Of a stretch of DNA of 64,000 nt, positions 10,266 to 21,332 are shown in pieces (positions within the stretch are counted from its first letter, which is position 1; each line of letters opens with the position of its first letter). A program made the position numbers and the translations under genes. The notes under the pieces are model-generated. The model saw nothing but the letters and a program-made list of their open reading frames with translations, did not search any database and had not been told where the DNA came from. This stretch comes from Costus lasius. Taxonomy: Eukaryota; Streptophyta; Magnoliopsida; Zingiberales; Costaceae. The stretch lies in assembly GCA_027563935.2 (NCBI GenBank), contig CM050450.1, positions 25,593,439-25,657,438 of the forward strand, in the 5' to 3' direction.

Positions 10266-10893
10266 TATTTTGTGAGTATCCCATCCCCTACTTACTCTAT
10301 TTTCACTCTTCTACGTCAAGAATGATGCATTCTCTTTTGTAGGGGAGGATGACACATTAATGTACTTGGCGCTTATCTTATGCTCCTCGGTTTCATGCTT
10401 TTAATGACTTTGCGTTTTTGGATTGTACTTGATGATGCATTGTATAACTATGACTTGATGATGTGATTTGGCACCATGTGTAGGTGCAACTTGATGATAG
10501 ATTTTATGGATTGTACTATGATACTTTATGATGTGTGTTTTCTTAGATGCATGAGTTTTACTATGATGATGTGTGGATGATGAAATTTGTGTACTTTGTT
10601 GATTTGTATATGTCAATACCTGTTAATGGAAATATGCTTCTTATGTTGAATTTATTTCTTCAATATATCATCTCATTTTGATTTTTCGACAATTGATGCA
10701 TGAAATTTTGATAGATATGTTATTTGATGAATGCAATTTAAGAGTGAAGCATTTCTTTTTTCAAATAAAATGAGTACATGAGTATAATTTGTTGAATTTA
10801 TATTGATTGATTAGTCTAGTTGATGTTTAAACTACCATGCTATTTATTGGGAAGAAAGAATCCAAAATCTAGTTATATGACTCTTCTACTTGG

Positions 10894-10914
10894 CACTGTG
10901 AAAAATTGGCAGTG
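10894..10914 (+). ncRNA. PPT-proximal hairpin, copy in A
   Basis: CACTGT (with a closing U-G wobble) pairs with GCAGTG around a 9-nt loop GAAAAATTG, inside the conserved flanks CTACTTGG and GGTAC. Homologues occur in D, F, G and I with compensatory base pairs. This is a structural RNA element, not a known ncRNA gene. Confidence 0.65.
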
Positions 10915-11458
10915 GTACTGAAGACATGAGTTGAAATCCAAATAAAAGTATATACCCATGTGGGTATATGCCAAAGAAAAGCCATTTGACCTTAACTCCA
11001 CTATCTTTGGCCATAAATCTTAATTCTGCTTGCCAATAAGATATGAGTTCTAATACAATAGTCAGGTGGCCAATGCACTGTAAATTCATTACCAGAAAAA
11101 AGGTGGTATTCGATTTAGAGAATGTCAAAAGCAAAATAAAAAATAATAATAAAAAGGGGGTTTGAATGGAGAAAAAGATTTTGGGGATCCTATTCTTGTA
11201 AACAAAAGTATGGTAGATCTAAAACTGTAATGAAGGTGAATTCATGAGATTGAGATTCAGATTATTATGCAAGTTGCAAAATTTTATTTGGTTAAGACTG
11301 TGGATCTTAAAAATTAAATTCTAAGAACAGTGTATTTATCTAGAATTTTATGTAGCATGAGTTGGAAAATTTGTACGAGTGATTATATTCTAGAAATTTA
11401 TTTTTCATAAGAGAGTTACATTTTCCATATTCAACATTATTCTTTTGTCTATTTATTT

Positions 11459-11495
11459 GTTTGAGGACAAGCAAAAGTTTAAGTCTAGGAAGATT
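11459..11495 (+). promoter_or_regulatory. A: 3'-LTR-proximal hairpin and polypurine region
   Basis: GTTTG-AGGA-CAAGC (11459-11472) folds with one wobble; a purine-rich run ending AGGAAGATT touches the LTR start at 11496. The same GCTTG-AGGA-CAAGC hairpin lies before the 3' LTRs of D, F, G and I. Confidence 0.6.
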
Positions 11496-13059
11496 TGATG
11501 TATCGTATTTATATAGTATTTTTTACTATGATTTTTATACATAATCTCTACTATTTTTCTTAATCATATTTTCACTTAATTTGATTTAAATCCTTTTGTT
11601 TATTCAGAATCTTCACCTCTCTTTGATTTTATCATATTTAAGGGAAAAATGACCAAATTTTAATATTTTGAAAGATTTGAGTGCACAAATGAGTTCTAGA
11701 CATCGAGACAAAGCTGCCCATCAATTTTCAAGCAAAATAGAGCTTATTTGCAAAATTATGGCCCACCTGTAATTTATATCACGGCCATAATTTGAAGGGA
11801 AAGCACAGAAAGAATTACGGCCCACCTATGATAATCGTCATGGCCGTAATTTCTTTGGTACAAAATTCAGAGTTCATAGAAGGAATCACGACCTACCCTT
11901 GATTATTTTCACAGTTGTGATTTCTTCGAGATTATCCACAGAAACAACTACGACAGTGCCGTGATTATAATTATAGCTGTAATTCTCTTCTGTTATTTCC
12001 CAAAACATACAGATAAAATTATGGGCATGCCATAATTATTATCACGGCCGTAATGATATTCGCCAGATCCAAGTTTTACTCAGTTTCTCGCTCGATTTGA
12101 TTCTTTTTCACACCAAAATTTGGGGGAAACCTATTCTAAGGATGGAAAACTATACAAGGAAGCTTGAGAGCACTTATTAGAAATTTTTGGCCAATTTTCA
12201 AGGGGGATTCGACAAAGGGGCGTGATTACTGGCGACTGGCAGGCGTACGACAATTCTTCACTAGAAAAGCTTCGATTTTCTGATTGATTAGCGTCGATTC
12301 TCATCAAGAAGCCTTGAATACTTCTCTCTTTGTTGATCTCTATGTTTATTTGCCAATTTTGTAATCAAACATGGATTTTTATAATATGAACATGATGAAC
12401 ATGTCAGCATAACATCTTTATTCAAAATTTAGAGTGCAACCCTCTATGTTTTCATGACTTGATTATTTGTTATCTTCTTATGAAGTAATTTATTTGTGTT
12501 TGATTCAATTATTGTTGTGATTAATTATATGTTGATTACTAGCCATAATTTGCATGATTAGAGACGTCGCAAGAAGTACTGAGAGGTGAATTATGACGTC
12601 GGACCTACAATATTTGGACAAGTTGATTTGAACATGAGAGTAGTTTGAACTAGCTTGAGAGATTTTATAGATTTGTCAAAAGCTCATTGGGTCTATCTTA
12701 AGTTAATAACCACGAGAGTATGGGATTAAGTCGGATAGATACTGGATTGTATTGTTGAGAGGGGGCAATCTGTACATGCGGATAAATCCCCTTCAACACA
12801 GTAAATTCTTTTTAAGTTGTTCATAATTAGATAAGTCATGAAACATAGAGTGGTAAATCCGAAATCCTAAATTTCCGTCAAATCTAGTACAACCAAAGTC
12901 TGTTTACTATTTCTACAATTTAGTTAAGATAAAAAAAACCATTCCATTTGAGATTGGTCTAGCTAACGATCTTAAATAGAGTCAGTACTTGGTCATTAGT
13001 CCCTGTGGGATCAATATTTTTATTACTTCAATTTGTTCGTGCACTTGCGGAACACATCA
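11496..13059 (+). repeat. A 3' LTR
   Basis: It begins TGATGTATCG after the polypurine region and ends near GTGCACTTGCGGAACACATCA, the usual end of this LTR family. It carries a palindromic array (11745-12055), and leader hairpins such as GACGTC...GACGTC (12563-12601) and a CAC-GAGA-GT cap near 12710-12725. The 5' partner lies outside the window, so length and duplication cannot be checked. Confidence 0.75.
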
Positions 13060-13530
13060 TTGGACAAGCAAGCCCTAGTTGGAGATGACTCTTGCCCAGG
13101 AAATCATACTTTTGAACGTAGTCGCGTAAGAGGGGAGAGCTGCAGCAGTGAGTCGTCCAATGCCCTCTGAACCAGCCGAGAGTGGAAATCCACTTGAAGT
13201 CTGATCCTTTAAAGGATTGATGAATGTGGCTGGTCAAAATCAATCAAACCTCCAATCAAGCTTACCTTATGTGACTCAAGCCTTAGCGGCCTCCTCAATC
13301 CACCTCTGCAATGTCTACTAATAAGGCCTAGCAATGTGTATAAACCCACGGGGGGGGAATCAACTATGCTGGTTCCTCATGTCAGGTAGCCCTTCAGCTA
13401 GACTGACACCTCTGACTCACCCTCACTATAGACCGAATCAAAGAGAAAGGCCACCTTGATCATATCCCCCTGGTCCTCAACCAAACGTGCTACTAGATCT
13501 ACCAGCAGCTACCTAACATGGGTCAGTAAG
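13060..13530. other. Unidentified spacer between A and C
   Basis: About 470 bp of mixed-composition DNA with no long open frame on either strand, no LTR-like ends and no similarity by eye to other parts of the window. It includes a run of G near 13350. It may be pre-insertion DNA or a remnant of another element. Confidence 0.5.
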
Positions 13531-13869
13531 TGATGAGTTGCATTTATATCATATTTTTGCATATATTTTATATGATATTTAGGCTCAATTGTATGATTTT
13601 TTACTAATTCTTAGTGTTTTTACTTCCTTTGGTATGGAATCTTCACTTTTCTTCGTTTTTATGAAAATGTAGGTAAAATGGCATAAAAATGATAGATTAT
13701 GTGAGTTTTAAGGCCATAGCATGGTTACCAAGGAAATTACAAAGTCGCACATAAAATTTGGAGCAAAAACAAAGTCAGACGCAAGATTCACAGCAACAGC
13801 AGTGAGTTTTTTGGTTAATCGTGAGTTTCGCGTTCAAAGGGTGATTTCGTAGCTAAGTATGGAAACAAC
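13531..13869 (+). repeat. C 5' LTR, first part
   Basis: Starts TGATGAGTTGCATTTATATC, typical of this LTR family, and continues at 22750 after D. Confidence 0.75.
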
Positions 13870-15361
13870 TGACACATACCGCAAGTGCACGGTTATGTCG
13901 AAGTAATATAAAAGATATCGAATCCCACAGGGAACAGGGTTGAGTACCAGAAAATCCGACTCCTAATAACTAGGTGAAACAAAATTGGGTTTTGAAATCA
14001 GAAATCGAAAACAAGTAATCAACGCTATGACGGTAGGGACTAAATACCAGAGAGAAATCAAGGCTTTGGTTTTCACCATGATGACTACTTTAATCGCACA
14101 AGGCAGATGTCGGTTATTTGGATTGTTGATTTTGCACAAGGAATCTAACTCTAAGGTACAAGGTGCCCTCTCTCGAGTGTACACCCCGGTGTTCGACTTA
14201 GGATGACCTCCTACTCGCACGGTGGATTATTCTAAGACGAACCCAATGAGTTCTATGGCAGAATATAAAATCCTCGAGCGAAGACCAAGCACTCTCGTGT
14301 CGAGGTCTCATAAGTTTTACTAAGGGAATCCACCCTTACGATCCTTCTCTCGATATGAATCGTAACGGCTAACGCGTGAAAATACTCGGCCAAGGTAAAA
14401 TTACGAAATAAACATGTCAAAGTAAAATATGCTCATAACGCAATCCAAACAATGTAATAAAGATAAAGTTTGCGATTAAATTCGTCAACGGGTTTAAACC
14501 AAGCCCCGAAATAGGGTTTATGCTACAATAATCATTGTTACGCTAAAAAATCTCTCTTTTAACATAGGAAGATTACAAGAAAGAGTTTCTAAAGGATAAG
14601 AGAGGATAAACCGAAGTAAATCTACAAGAATCGTGATGCTCCGATGATCTAATCTCCAAAAATCGCCTCGAACTCGTGTTGTCGCCTTGTTCTTCCGCCC
14701 GCTGCACTTTGTCACATGATTCCTCGATAATTAGGGCAAGAAAATTAGGGCTTTTATATCCCATGCATTCGCCTCTGAAAGAGCTTTCCATAGACACATT
14801 ACTTGCTGAATTTGGACTTCGAACGGGTGAGAAATCGAAGGAAAACCGAGTATAGGTTAGGTCCGTGCGTGAGCCTGGATCAGAATCACGGGTGAACCCC
14901 GCTGGGTTCACCTGGCCGTGATTCATTCTGTGAGTTCGCCTAAGAGAACCGCGGTGAACCCCGCCGGGTTCACCTGGCTGTGATGTCCTCTAGACTGTTT
15001 TCGGCCTAAAGGAATTCTGGTGAACCCCACTGGGTTCACCTGGCCGTGATGCTTTTTATGAGTTTCGCTGGCTGGCGACTGGGATGGGGTTTACCATGGC
15101 CGTGATTCTCAGGCAAACTCCGAATGAGGTCAAATTTGACGGGCGGCTTCGTTTTCACACAAGAAATCATCCTATGGTCTCAGAATCTTCAAAATATGTC
15201 GAAAAAATGGTGTTTTTACCTGAAATTCCATAAAAGTGCCAAAAAGTGAAGATTCCAAAGATATGAAGGAAATAAGGCTATAATGAGTATAAAAGTGTTA
15301 AAATAAGCCTAGATTTGACATGAAATATAACGGAAAAATACTACCAAAATGCAATGCATCA
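13870..15361 (-). repeat. D 3' LTR
   Basis: 1492 bp, partner of 21333-22749. Minus-strand order: start, palindromic array of GGTGAACCC...GGGTTCACC units (15110-14880), TATA box (14751-14760, ATATAAAAG), then the transcribed leader with hairpins (14365-14162), then the U5 end. It has one array unit more than the 5' copy, which accounts for most of the length difference. Confidence 0.9.
14162..14365 (-). ncRNA. D leader hairpin array (3' LTR copy)
   Basis: Three hairpins in plus coordinates: GGTG-CTC-TCTC-GAG-CACC (14162-14185), AGACC-CAC-TCTC-GTG-GGTCT (14282-14308) and TTACGAT-TC-TCTC-GA-ATCGTAA (14336-14365), each with a few unpaired bases between stems. In sense each cap is a GAGA (GNRA) tetraloop. 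Outer stems differ but each is self-complementary. They lie 390-600 bp downstream of the TATA box, so they should be transcribed. Confidence 0.65.
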
Positions 15362-15728
15362 AAATACTCCAGACTTAAATTTTTGCTTGTCCTCAAGCAA
15401 TAAAATATGATGAAATACATGTTTGGTATAAGAGTAATCTTTCGTGTCAAGATATACATCCAAGTTAGAAAAACATTTAATAACAATCCAATATCTAATC
15501 AGGAGAAATTAAGTAAATGGTTGCCTCAAGTGTTCAACAGTTTGATCCCACAATAACTAGATGCCAAACAACCTAGTAAGCAGCAGACATATGATTCAAT
15601 TAAGCTTACACAAAACACTCATGCGATTCCAATCCTTCCTAGTCAAATCGTTGGGGTTAACTCAAATGTTTCATGAGGGTATGATACACTAATTATTCCA
15701 ATAGACTTCAATTCATAACCTTAGGTAC

Positions 15729-15749
15729 CATTGCCAATTTTTTGCAATG
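15729..15749 (-). ncRNA. PPT-proximal hairpin, D copy 1
   Basis: CATTGC pairs with GCAATG around a 9-nt loop. The third pair is T-A here and C-G in all other copies, a compensatory change. Confidence 0.65.
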
Positions 15750-15819
15750 CTAAGTAGAGGAGTCTCTTTATTGTTTTCAATTTTACATCCCTTAGATTTC
15801 AACTCATGTCCTTCGGTAC

Positions 15820-15840
15820 CACTGCCAATTTTTCGCAGTG
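15820..15840 (-). ncRNA. PPT-proximal hairpin, D copy 2
   Basis: CACTGC pairs with GCAGTG around a 9-nt loop, in the same flanks as copy 1. Confidence 0.65.
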
Positions 15841-15861
15841 CCAAGTAGAGGAATCTAAGGA

Positions 15862-15965
<104 letters not shown>

Positions 15966-16699
15966 CTAAGCTCAGCAGTTGATAACATAACCTTTCTAAC
16001 AAATGCAGTGTCTCCCCAACAATAGAAAGGAAATCAAGGAATAACTAAGCTAACTAAGCAAATATGTATCTCAATATGATTCTCATGTAAGTTGCAAGCT
16101 TAAGTCGATTCAACAATCATATCAATGTTTGACCCACTAATGAACATCTCAAAATCAATCCAAATCACAAAATTTCTAAATCATAGAATATATGGACATG
16201 ATCAAAAAGTATTTCTAACAAGGAGGTATCACTCTAGACTTAATTCTTTGATCATTCCTACCCAATTATGCATTCAACTCAAAATACTCAAAATATTGAA
16301 ATAGCCATCATAGAACAAAACTCATACAATCTCATGGAAAAAATTCACACAGCAAATATGAAAATCATAATAACCATAACAAAGTACGGACACAAGCAAG
16401 AAAGTAATGTCATACAGTCGCGAGCTGGGGCCTGAAGAAGTGGACTAGGCCCACAAATATAATGGCATATAAGATACAATGCCAGAATATCCATCACAGA
16501 AAAGAAGTATCCATCCAAACATAGCAAAGTCAAGAGAACACAGTCAAATAGCCACATGCAACAGGAAAATAGAAACCGGAATATAGAAAGCTCACCCACT
16601 CTAAAATTTTGCATAGTCCTCTATGCAATACCATGATGAGAGAGGAGTGAATGATGATGCTGATGCTGATTGTGGGGTGGGGGGGTGGGGGGGGGGGGG

Positions 16700-18184
16700 C
16701 TACCTCCTCTTGCGCGAGCGAGAGCCGGATGCTCGTGAGCTCTTGCTCTTCTTGCGTGCGCTATAGTCGGGCTCGGCCTCCTCGTCGGAAGAAATGTTCA
16801 TGCGAGCTGTTGTTTCCTCGGAGAGTGCAGATAGCCAGTCGTCCATGATCGATATCTTCTCCTAGACGGATCCTATCATCTTGTGTTGTCTTTGCATGTG
16901 TGCTTCCATGGACTCCCAATGCGAAGATTGGTTCTGCTGGATGTAGGTAACGGTGGTGTCCAGGTGGTCGATTATCTCCCGTTGATGAAGCTGCTCCTCT
17001 TTAATTTCCTGCAATACAGACATCATAGAATCGTGAGAGGAGGTGCCACCAAAGGAAAATGCTCTAGGTGCTAGTGGTGCAGTGTCGACTGGATCGGGCT
17101 GTGCGTCCTCAACTGGCTGGATGCGCCAGTTTCCACGGACTCTGACTGATGTGCGCTCCGGGTTTGGCAAAGGCAGGCAGAAGGGGTTTCCCTTGAATGT
17201 CATACAATAAGAATCTCCCTTGCGTATAATCAGCTTCATGGCAACACAAGACTCAATGTCGAGCCTGTTGTTGCCGGTAGCTTCCAATGTGCCGTAGGCG
17301 ATGATGCCTAAGGAAACTGCCAAAGGTGTGATCAAGCCACCAATTACTATCGCCCCCCTCAAAGAACGGGCGACACGGCTGAAATGCTTTGCCAGATAAT
17401 ACCCAGAATCGACTCTAAAACTGTGTAGCATGCACCAGAACTCAGTCTGTCGTACCATACCGTCACTTTCACCGCGGCCAAAGAGGGTGTGGGCCAATAC
17501 GTGGTGAACGTACTTGATCACAAGGTTGCACAGACTGGAAGCACGAGCTACACGAGCGGAGTAGATGTGCTCGTTAGTGATAGCGCCCCAGAAGTTTTGC
17601 TCACTATACTCTATAGGGACTCTGCGTGCACAAGGTTCTGAAAAATCGTAGATGCTACGAAACTGTGAAAGAGTGAGGATGTGTTCGATATTACCCAAGC
17701 GGAAAGACAGACGCCCGGTATCGTCCTCAATGATAGGATCTGCCTTTACTTCCAATGAACTTAGAAATTCCAGTGTGGTGCCAATGTAAGTGGGTGAGAA
17801 TAGCTGCTGGAATTGCTCCCACCCTATGGCTGCATACATCAAATCAACATCTCCTAGCATCCCTAGCATCTGTAGTGTGGTTCGGTCAAGATACCTCGTA
17901 TTGAGCATGCAGCGTTGTCACAGTATCTGATACCATGCCTCTTGCGCGGCATTCCGGAAGATAATCCCGAACTCGTTTGGGGGAGATACGTAGGGCTGTG
18001 TTCGGCTGGCAGGTGTGCGACCATGACGAGACGAAGAGGAGCCTGGCGTAGCCAAAGAAGGCCGGTAAGAAGGAGGAGTAGGCGTCGGCTCGTACTCCTC
18101 ATCGTCCGTGGCAGACGAATCTGAAAGTGCCTGTTGCGGTCGTGCGGTTCTCTTGCTGGCCATGGCCTTCGTCCTAGGAGGCAT
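16700..18184 (-). pseudogene. D: post-pol ORF in the envelope position (nearly intact)
   Basis: One frame runs from ATG at 18184 to the stop at 16700-16702, 494 codons, with only two in-frame stops: TGA at 17918-17920 and TAG at 16862-16864 (likely CAG originally). The N-terminus is basic then proline/serine-rich (PPRTKAMASKRTARPQQ). The middle matches the A and G ORFs (EFLSSLEVK, LGNIEHILTLSQFR, GESDGMVRQ, the hydrophobic GAIVIGGLITPLAVSLG). A coiled-coil-like heptad stretch follows (about 17040-16900). The tail after the TAG ends in a basic serine/arginine cluster (KKSKSS...SRSRKRR). No signal peptide is seen, so nucleic-acid or Gag binding is as plausible as an envelope role. Confidence 0.75.
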
Positions 18185-18649
18185 AGATGCTGGAGATGAT
18201 TGGAAGATGGCTAGTAAGCGTCGTTGAGAAAATCTAGTCGGAGGTGCTCACAGAACGGAAGCAGCAGTGTAAAGTCTTCGGAGAGCAGACAACATGAAAA
18301 TCCGGCGCGAAACAGACAAGATAAACTTGATCGGAGTGCTAGGAATCTTAGATAGAACCTGAGAGGTCGCCCTCGAGTGTTAAGATGGGGAGAAGGCGGC
18401 GCAATCAGTTGATCTTGTTGAGCTCGGGAGGCGGTGGCGGAAACTCGTTCTATCTGGCGAGGCGAAAATCTGGGGCAAAGTTGCAACCGAACTTGTCCCG
18501 CTTGCAATAACACTCGGATCTAACCCGGAGAGATCTCCTTTGTATTTGGAAAGAAGCTTGAGCGGCGGAATCGGTGGGATCTTGGCGAAATTGGAAGGCG
18601 GCGAAAACCCTAGTCGTGCACGCGTTGAGTCGAGGTGATCATAAGTTGA
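18185..18649 (-). other. D: leader-like stretch ahead of the post-pol ORF
   Basis: GC-richer than its surroundings, with a TAGGGTTTTCGCCG segment (minus strand, near 18600-18620) similar in position to that of A near 8635. No clear TATA box. Confidence 0.4.
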
Positions 18650-18965
18650 AATTCTAGTGGACCCGCCCGGGTTCACTCGCCCGTGATGTTTACTATGGTT
18701 GGGCTGAAGCAACAGAAACACGGGTGAACCCACTGGGGTTCACTGACCCGTGAAGCGTTCTGGAAATTTTTTCTGGTCTTCGGAAAGATGGTGAACCCCG
18801 TGGGGTTCATCTGCTTGTGAAGCTCACTAGAGGGTTCCTACGTGTGCTGAAATTCTGGTGAACCCCGTGTGGTTCACCTGGCTGTGAAACACTCTGGTTA
18901 CAAAGTCTGGGTGCTTGTACAGTGCACTTCACGGGTGAACCCCATGGGGTTCAACAGGCCGTGAT
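18650..18965 (-). repeat. D internal array of quasi-palindromic units
   Basis: Five units containing GGTGAACCC...GGGTTCACC-type inverted repeats with GCCGTGA/CCCGTGA ends, spaced roughly 60-65 bp. The same unit type occurs in D's own LTRs (14880-15110, 22320-22500). Confidence 0.75.
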
Positions 18966-19167
18966 TTGCACTGATCATCTTGAAAAATTTTGGAAAAATC
19001 TGGAAAAATTCTCATACCCTACATCTTCATCCTACATCATAAAGAGACATCAAATTAGTAGCAATCTCATCTAGAAAAACAAAAATAAAATGAAAAAGAA
19101 ATTAATAGTCTAAAACACTAACTAACAACCATGGAGAAACTATGCATAAAAACTAAAATCAAGCAAA

Positions 19168-19215
19168 AACTTGGGTTGCCTCCCAAGAGCGGTAGTTTAG
19201 GGTCGGTAGCTCGAC
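19168..19215 (-). promoter_or_regulatory. Conserved post-pol box with stem-loop (copy in D)
   Basis: The minus strand begins GGTCGAGCTACCGACCCTAA and ends with the hairpin CTTGGG-AGGCAA-CCCAAG (19187-19170). Only a few bases separate it from the gag stop at 19229. Confidence 0.6.
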
Positions 19216-19228
19216 CATAATAGTGTTA

Positions 19229-21016
19229 TTAATAAATCAGAATGAAGATGAAATTACCAAGTGGTTCATACCTTGAAGGGTCAGAAAATGATTTCAAGCT
19301 TATTTTACCTTCATCAGTTACCTTGGTTGTTTCCTTATGCAAAATTTCAAATTGTACCTTCCTCAAGTTGACTAGTTCAGTTGAATCAAAGAGTTTCACA
19401 AAAGCTTCAGCTTCCTCATTATCCTTCACCTCGTCTTCAGCTGCAAAATAGATTTTTATAGGATCCACAAACAATTATCTAATCACTTCGTGGTTAACCA
19501 CTTCCTCAACAACATCAACCTTATGATAAGACCCTACAAAATAAGATATATCCTCAAGTGGTTTCTCATGTTCTATCTCCTCTTTTGATTGTTCAGGTTG
19601 AAGTGTATCAGGAGATTTAATCTCAGTGTCATGTGCAGGCATCCTAGTCTCCTCAAGTTGTTTGCCACTCCGAGTGGAGATTGCATTGCAATGCTCCCTC
19701 GGGTTAACTTCTGGCTGTGATGGAAGTTTCCTTGGCGCTCTAGAGGATGAGCTGGCTTGCTGGGTAAGCTGACTCTCTAACATTTTGTTGTGCATCTCCA
19801 AGGAGTCCATCGTTGTCATCATCAGTTTCGTCATATCGGTCAGCCCTTCTATTTGCTTACTCAGTTGAGAGTCTTGGGCCGGTCTTGGTTGTGGTGGTGG
19901 TGCATTGTAGTTCCCAGCCTAAAATCCTGGTGGTCTAAAATTGTTCTGTTGAGGTTGCCTGAAGTTTCCTTGTGGGGGCTGTGCTTGTTGTAGTGGAACT
20001 TGTCCAGGCTGAATCGGCTGAGTTGTCCGGTAAGATAAATTTGGGTGGTTGCACCACCCTGGATTGAATGTGCTGGAGTATGGATTGTTATTCGGGTTAA
20101 AATTTCCAATAGCATTCAATTGCTCAGAGTTGATCGCAGCCATCTGCCCATCTCCTGCCTGACAATCTACCCCTGCATAACCTACAACTCCACAGACCTC
20201 ACAAGAAATAGCATTAACTTCCATTGAATTAATAGACCAAAAATCAAGCTTCCTAGTCAAATTATCAACTTTAGCCGTGAGTGCAGTCAAAGAGTCAAGG
20301 TCATACTTACCTGACTTCTTGGTAGAAGTACCTCTCTCAGATGTGCATTGGTGATGGTTAATCGCCATGTCCTCGAGAAGGTTCATAGCATCCTCAACTC
20401 TCCTATTCATCAAAGCGCCTCCTGCTCCGGCGTCCACTGTAAGTCTCGTGTTGTAATCCAAACCGCTGTAGAACGTTTGGATCAAAACCCAAGTTTCCAC
20501 TCCGTGACGTGGACACATCCTTTGGAGCTCTTTAAACCTCTCCCAAGCTTCATATAGAGACTCTCCATCCTTTTGTATGAAACTTGTTATCTGATTTCGC
20601 AATTGAATTATCTTTGATGGAGGGAAGTACTTGGAGAGAAAAGCTTGAGAAAGCTCTGCCCATGTTCTTATCGAAGCAGCAGGTAGTGTGTGCAGCCAAG
20701 CTCTCGCCCTGTCCCTCAGAGAGAAGGGAAATAGTCGCAACCTGATAGCATCAGTAGACACACCGTTAATTTTCAACATATCACAATATTCTAGAAAAAT
20801 AGAGAGGTGCATGTTGGGGTCGTCAAGAGGAGAACCACCAAATTGGTTTTGTTGCACCATAGAAAGAAGAGCAGGTTTTATTTCGAAGTTATTGGCCTCA
20901 ACAGCGGGCCTAGCAATTCCTGATTGAAAACCATAAGTGTAAGGAGTAGAGTAATCTTTCAATGTCTTGTTGTTATAGTTGTTCCCCATTGGTTGTGGTA
21001 CTCGGTCATTGTTCAC
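19229..21016 (-). pseudogene. D: gag (596-codon frame, two in-frame stops)
   Basis: A single frame from 21016 to 19229 with stops only at 19919-19921 (TAG, in place of CAG) and 19475-19477 (TAA). The Retrotrans_gag-type core is well preserved: SMVQQNQFGGSPLDDPN, LRLFPFSLRDRARAWL, SKYFPPSKIIQLRNQI, GESLYEAWERFKEL, RLTVDAGAGGALM. The zinc knuckle keeps its three cysteines but has tyrosine in place of histidine (C-x2-C-x4-Y-x4-C). The N-terminal extension seen in C (DPEIE...) is also present at about 21017-21130 but out of frame, so the true start was upstream. The frame ends in a segment unlike protease and meets the post-pol box directly: pol is deleted. Confidence 0.85.
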
Positions 21017-21308
21017 ACATCAAGCTGAATGTGCTCCATCTGATTTTCTCCTTCTGGATGGTTCATGACTTCTTTCTTCAGAATTTGATTTTGCTTCCTT
21101 CTTGTCCTGAAGGTGCGCTCGATCTCTGGATCAATGTCAAAGAATGTACCTGCCCTAGAACTTCTTTGCATAAAATGGTCAATCAAAATTATAAAGTTCT
21201 AAGACATCAAGTAAATATAAAGAAAAAGAAAATAGCAGTGCAGTAAGGAAAATCTAACCTAAGGCCTAGTCTACCAATTCTCGGAAGTATAGTAATATCA
21301 ACCGTTGT

Positions 21309-21326
21309 TCCCCGGCAACGGCGCCA
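21309..21326 (-). other. D primer-binding site (tRNA-Asp type)
   Basis: The minus strand reads TGGCGCCGTTGCCGGGGA, a perfect match to the known tRNA-Asp 3' end complement used by Athila-like elements, six bases from the 5' LTR. Confidence 0.9.
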
Positions 21327-21332
21327 AAAACT

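Larger units (their letters stand above)
10266..11495 (+). other. A: untranslated stretch between post-pol ORF and 3' LTR
   Basis: AT-rich, with loose repeats of a TGATGATG-containing phrase (10425-10590). It contains a conserved hairpin (10894-10914), and a second hairpin plus purine-rich tract next to the LTR (11459-11495). No open frame is convincing. Confidence 0.6.
1..13059 (+). mobile_element. Element A: Athila-like Ty3/gypsy retrotransposon, 5' end outside window
   Basis: Domain order on the plus strand is gag zinc knuckle, aspartic protease, reverse transcriptase, RNase H, integrase, a post-pol ORF, a polypurine region and a 3' LTR, which is the order of Athila-type Ty3/gypsy elements. 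The 5' LTR, primer site and most of gag lie left of the window. Element B (3168-6653) splits it between RNase H and integrase. Stops and frameshifts occur in every domain, so it cannot encode its own movement. Lineage assignment rests on motifs and on the extra ORF after integrase; a tree of the RT domain was not possible. Confidence 0.9.
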
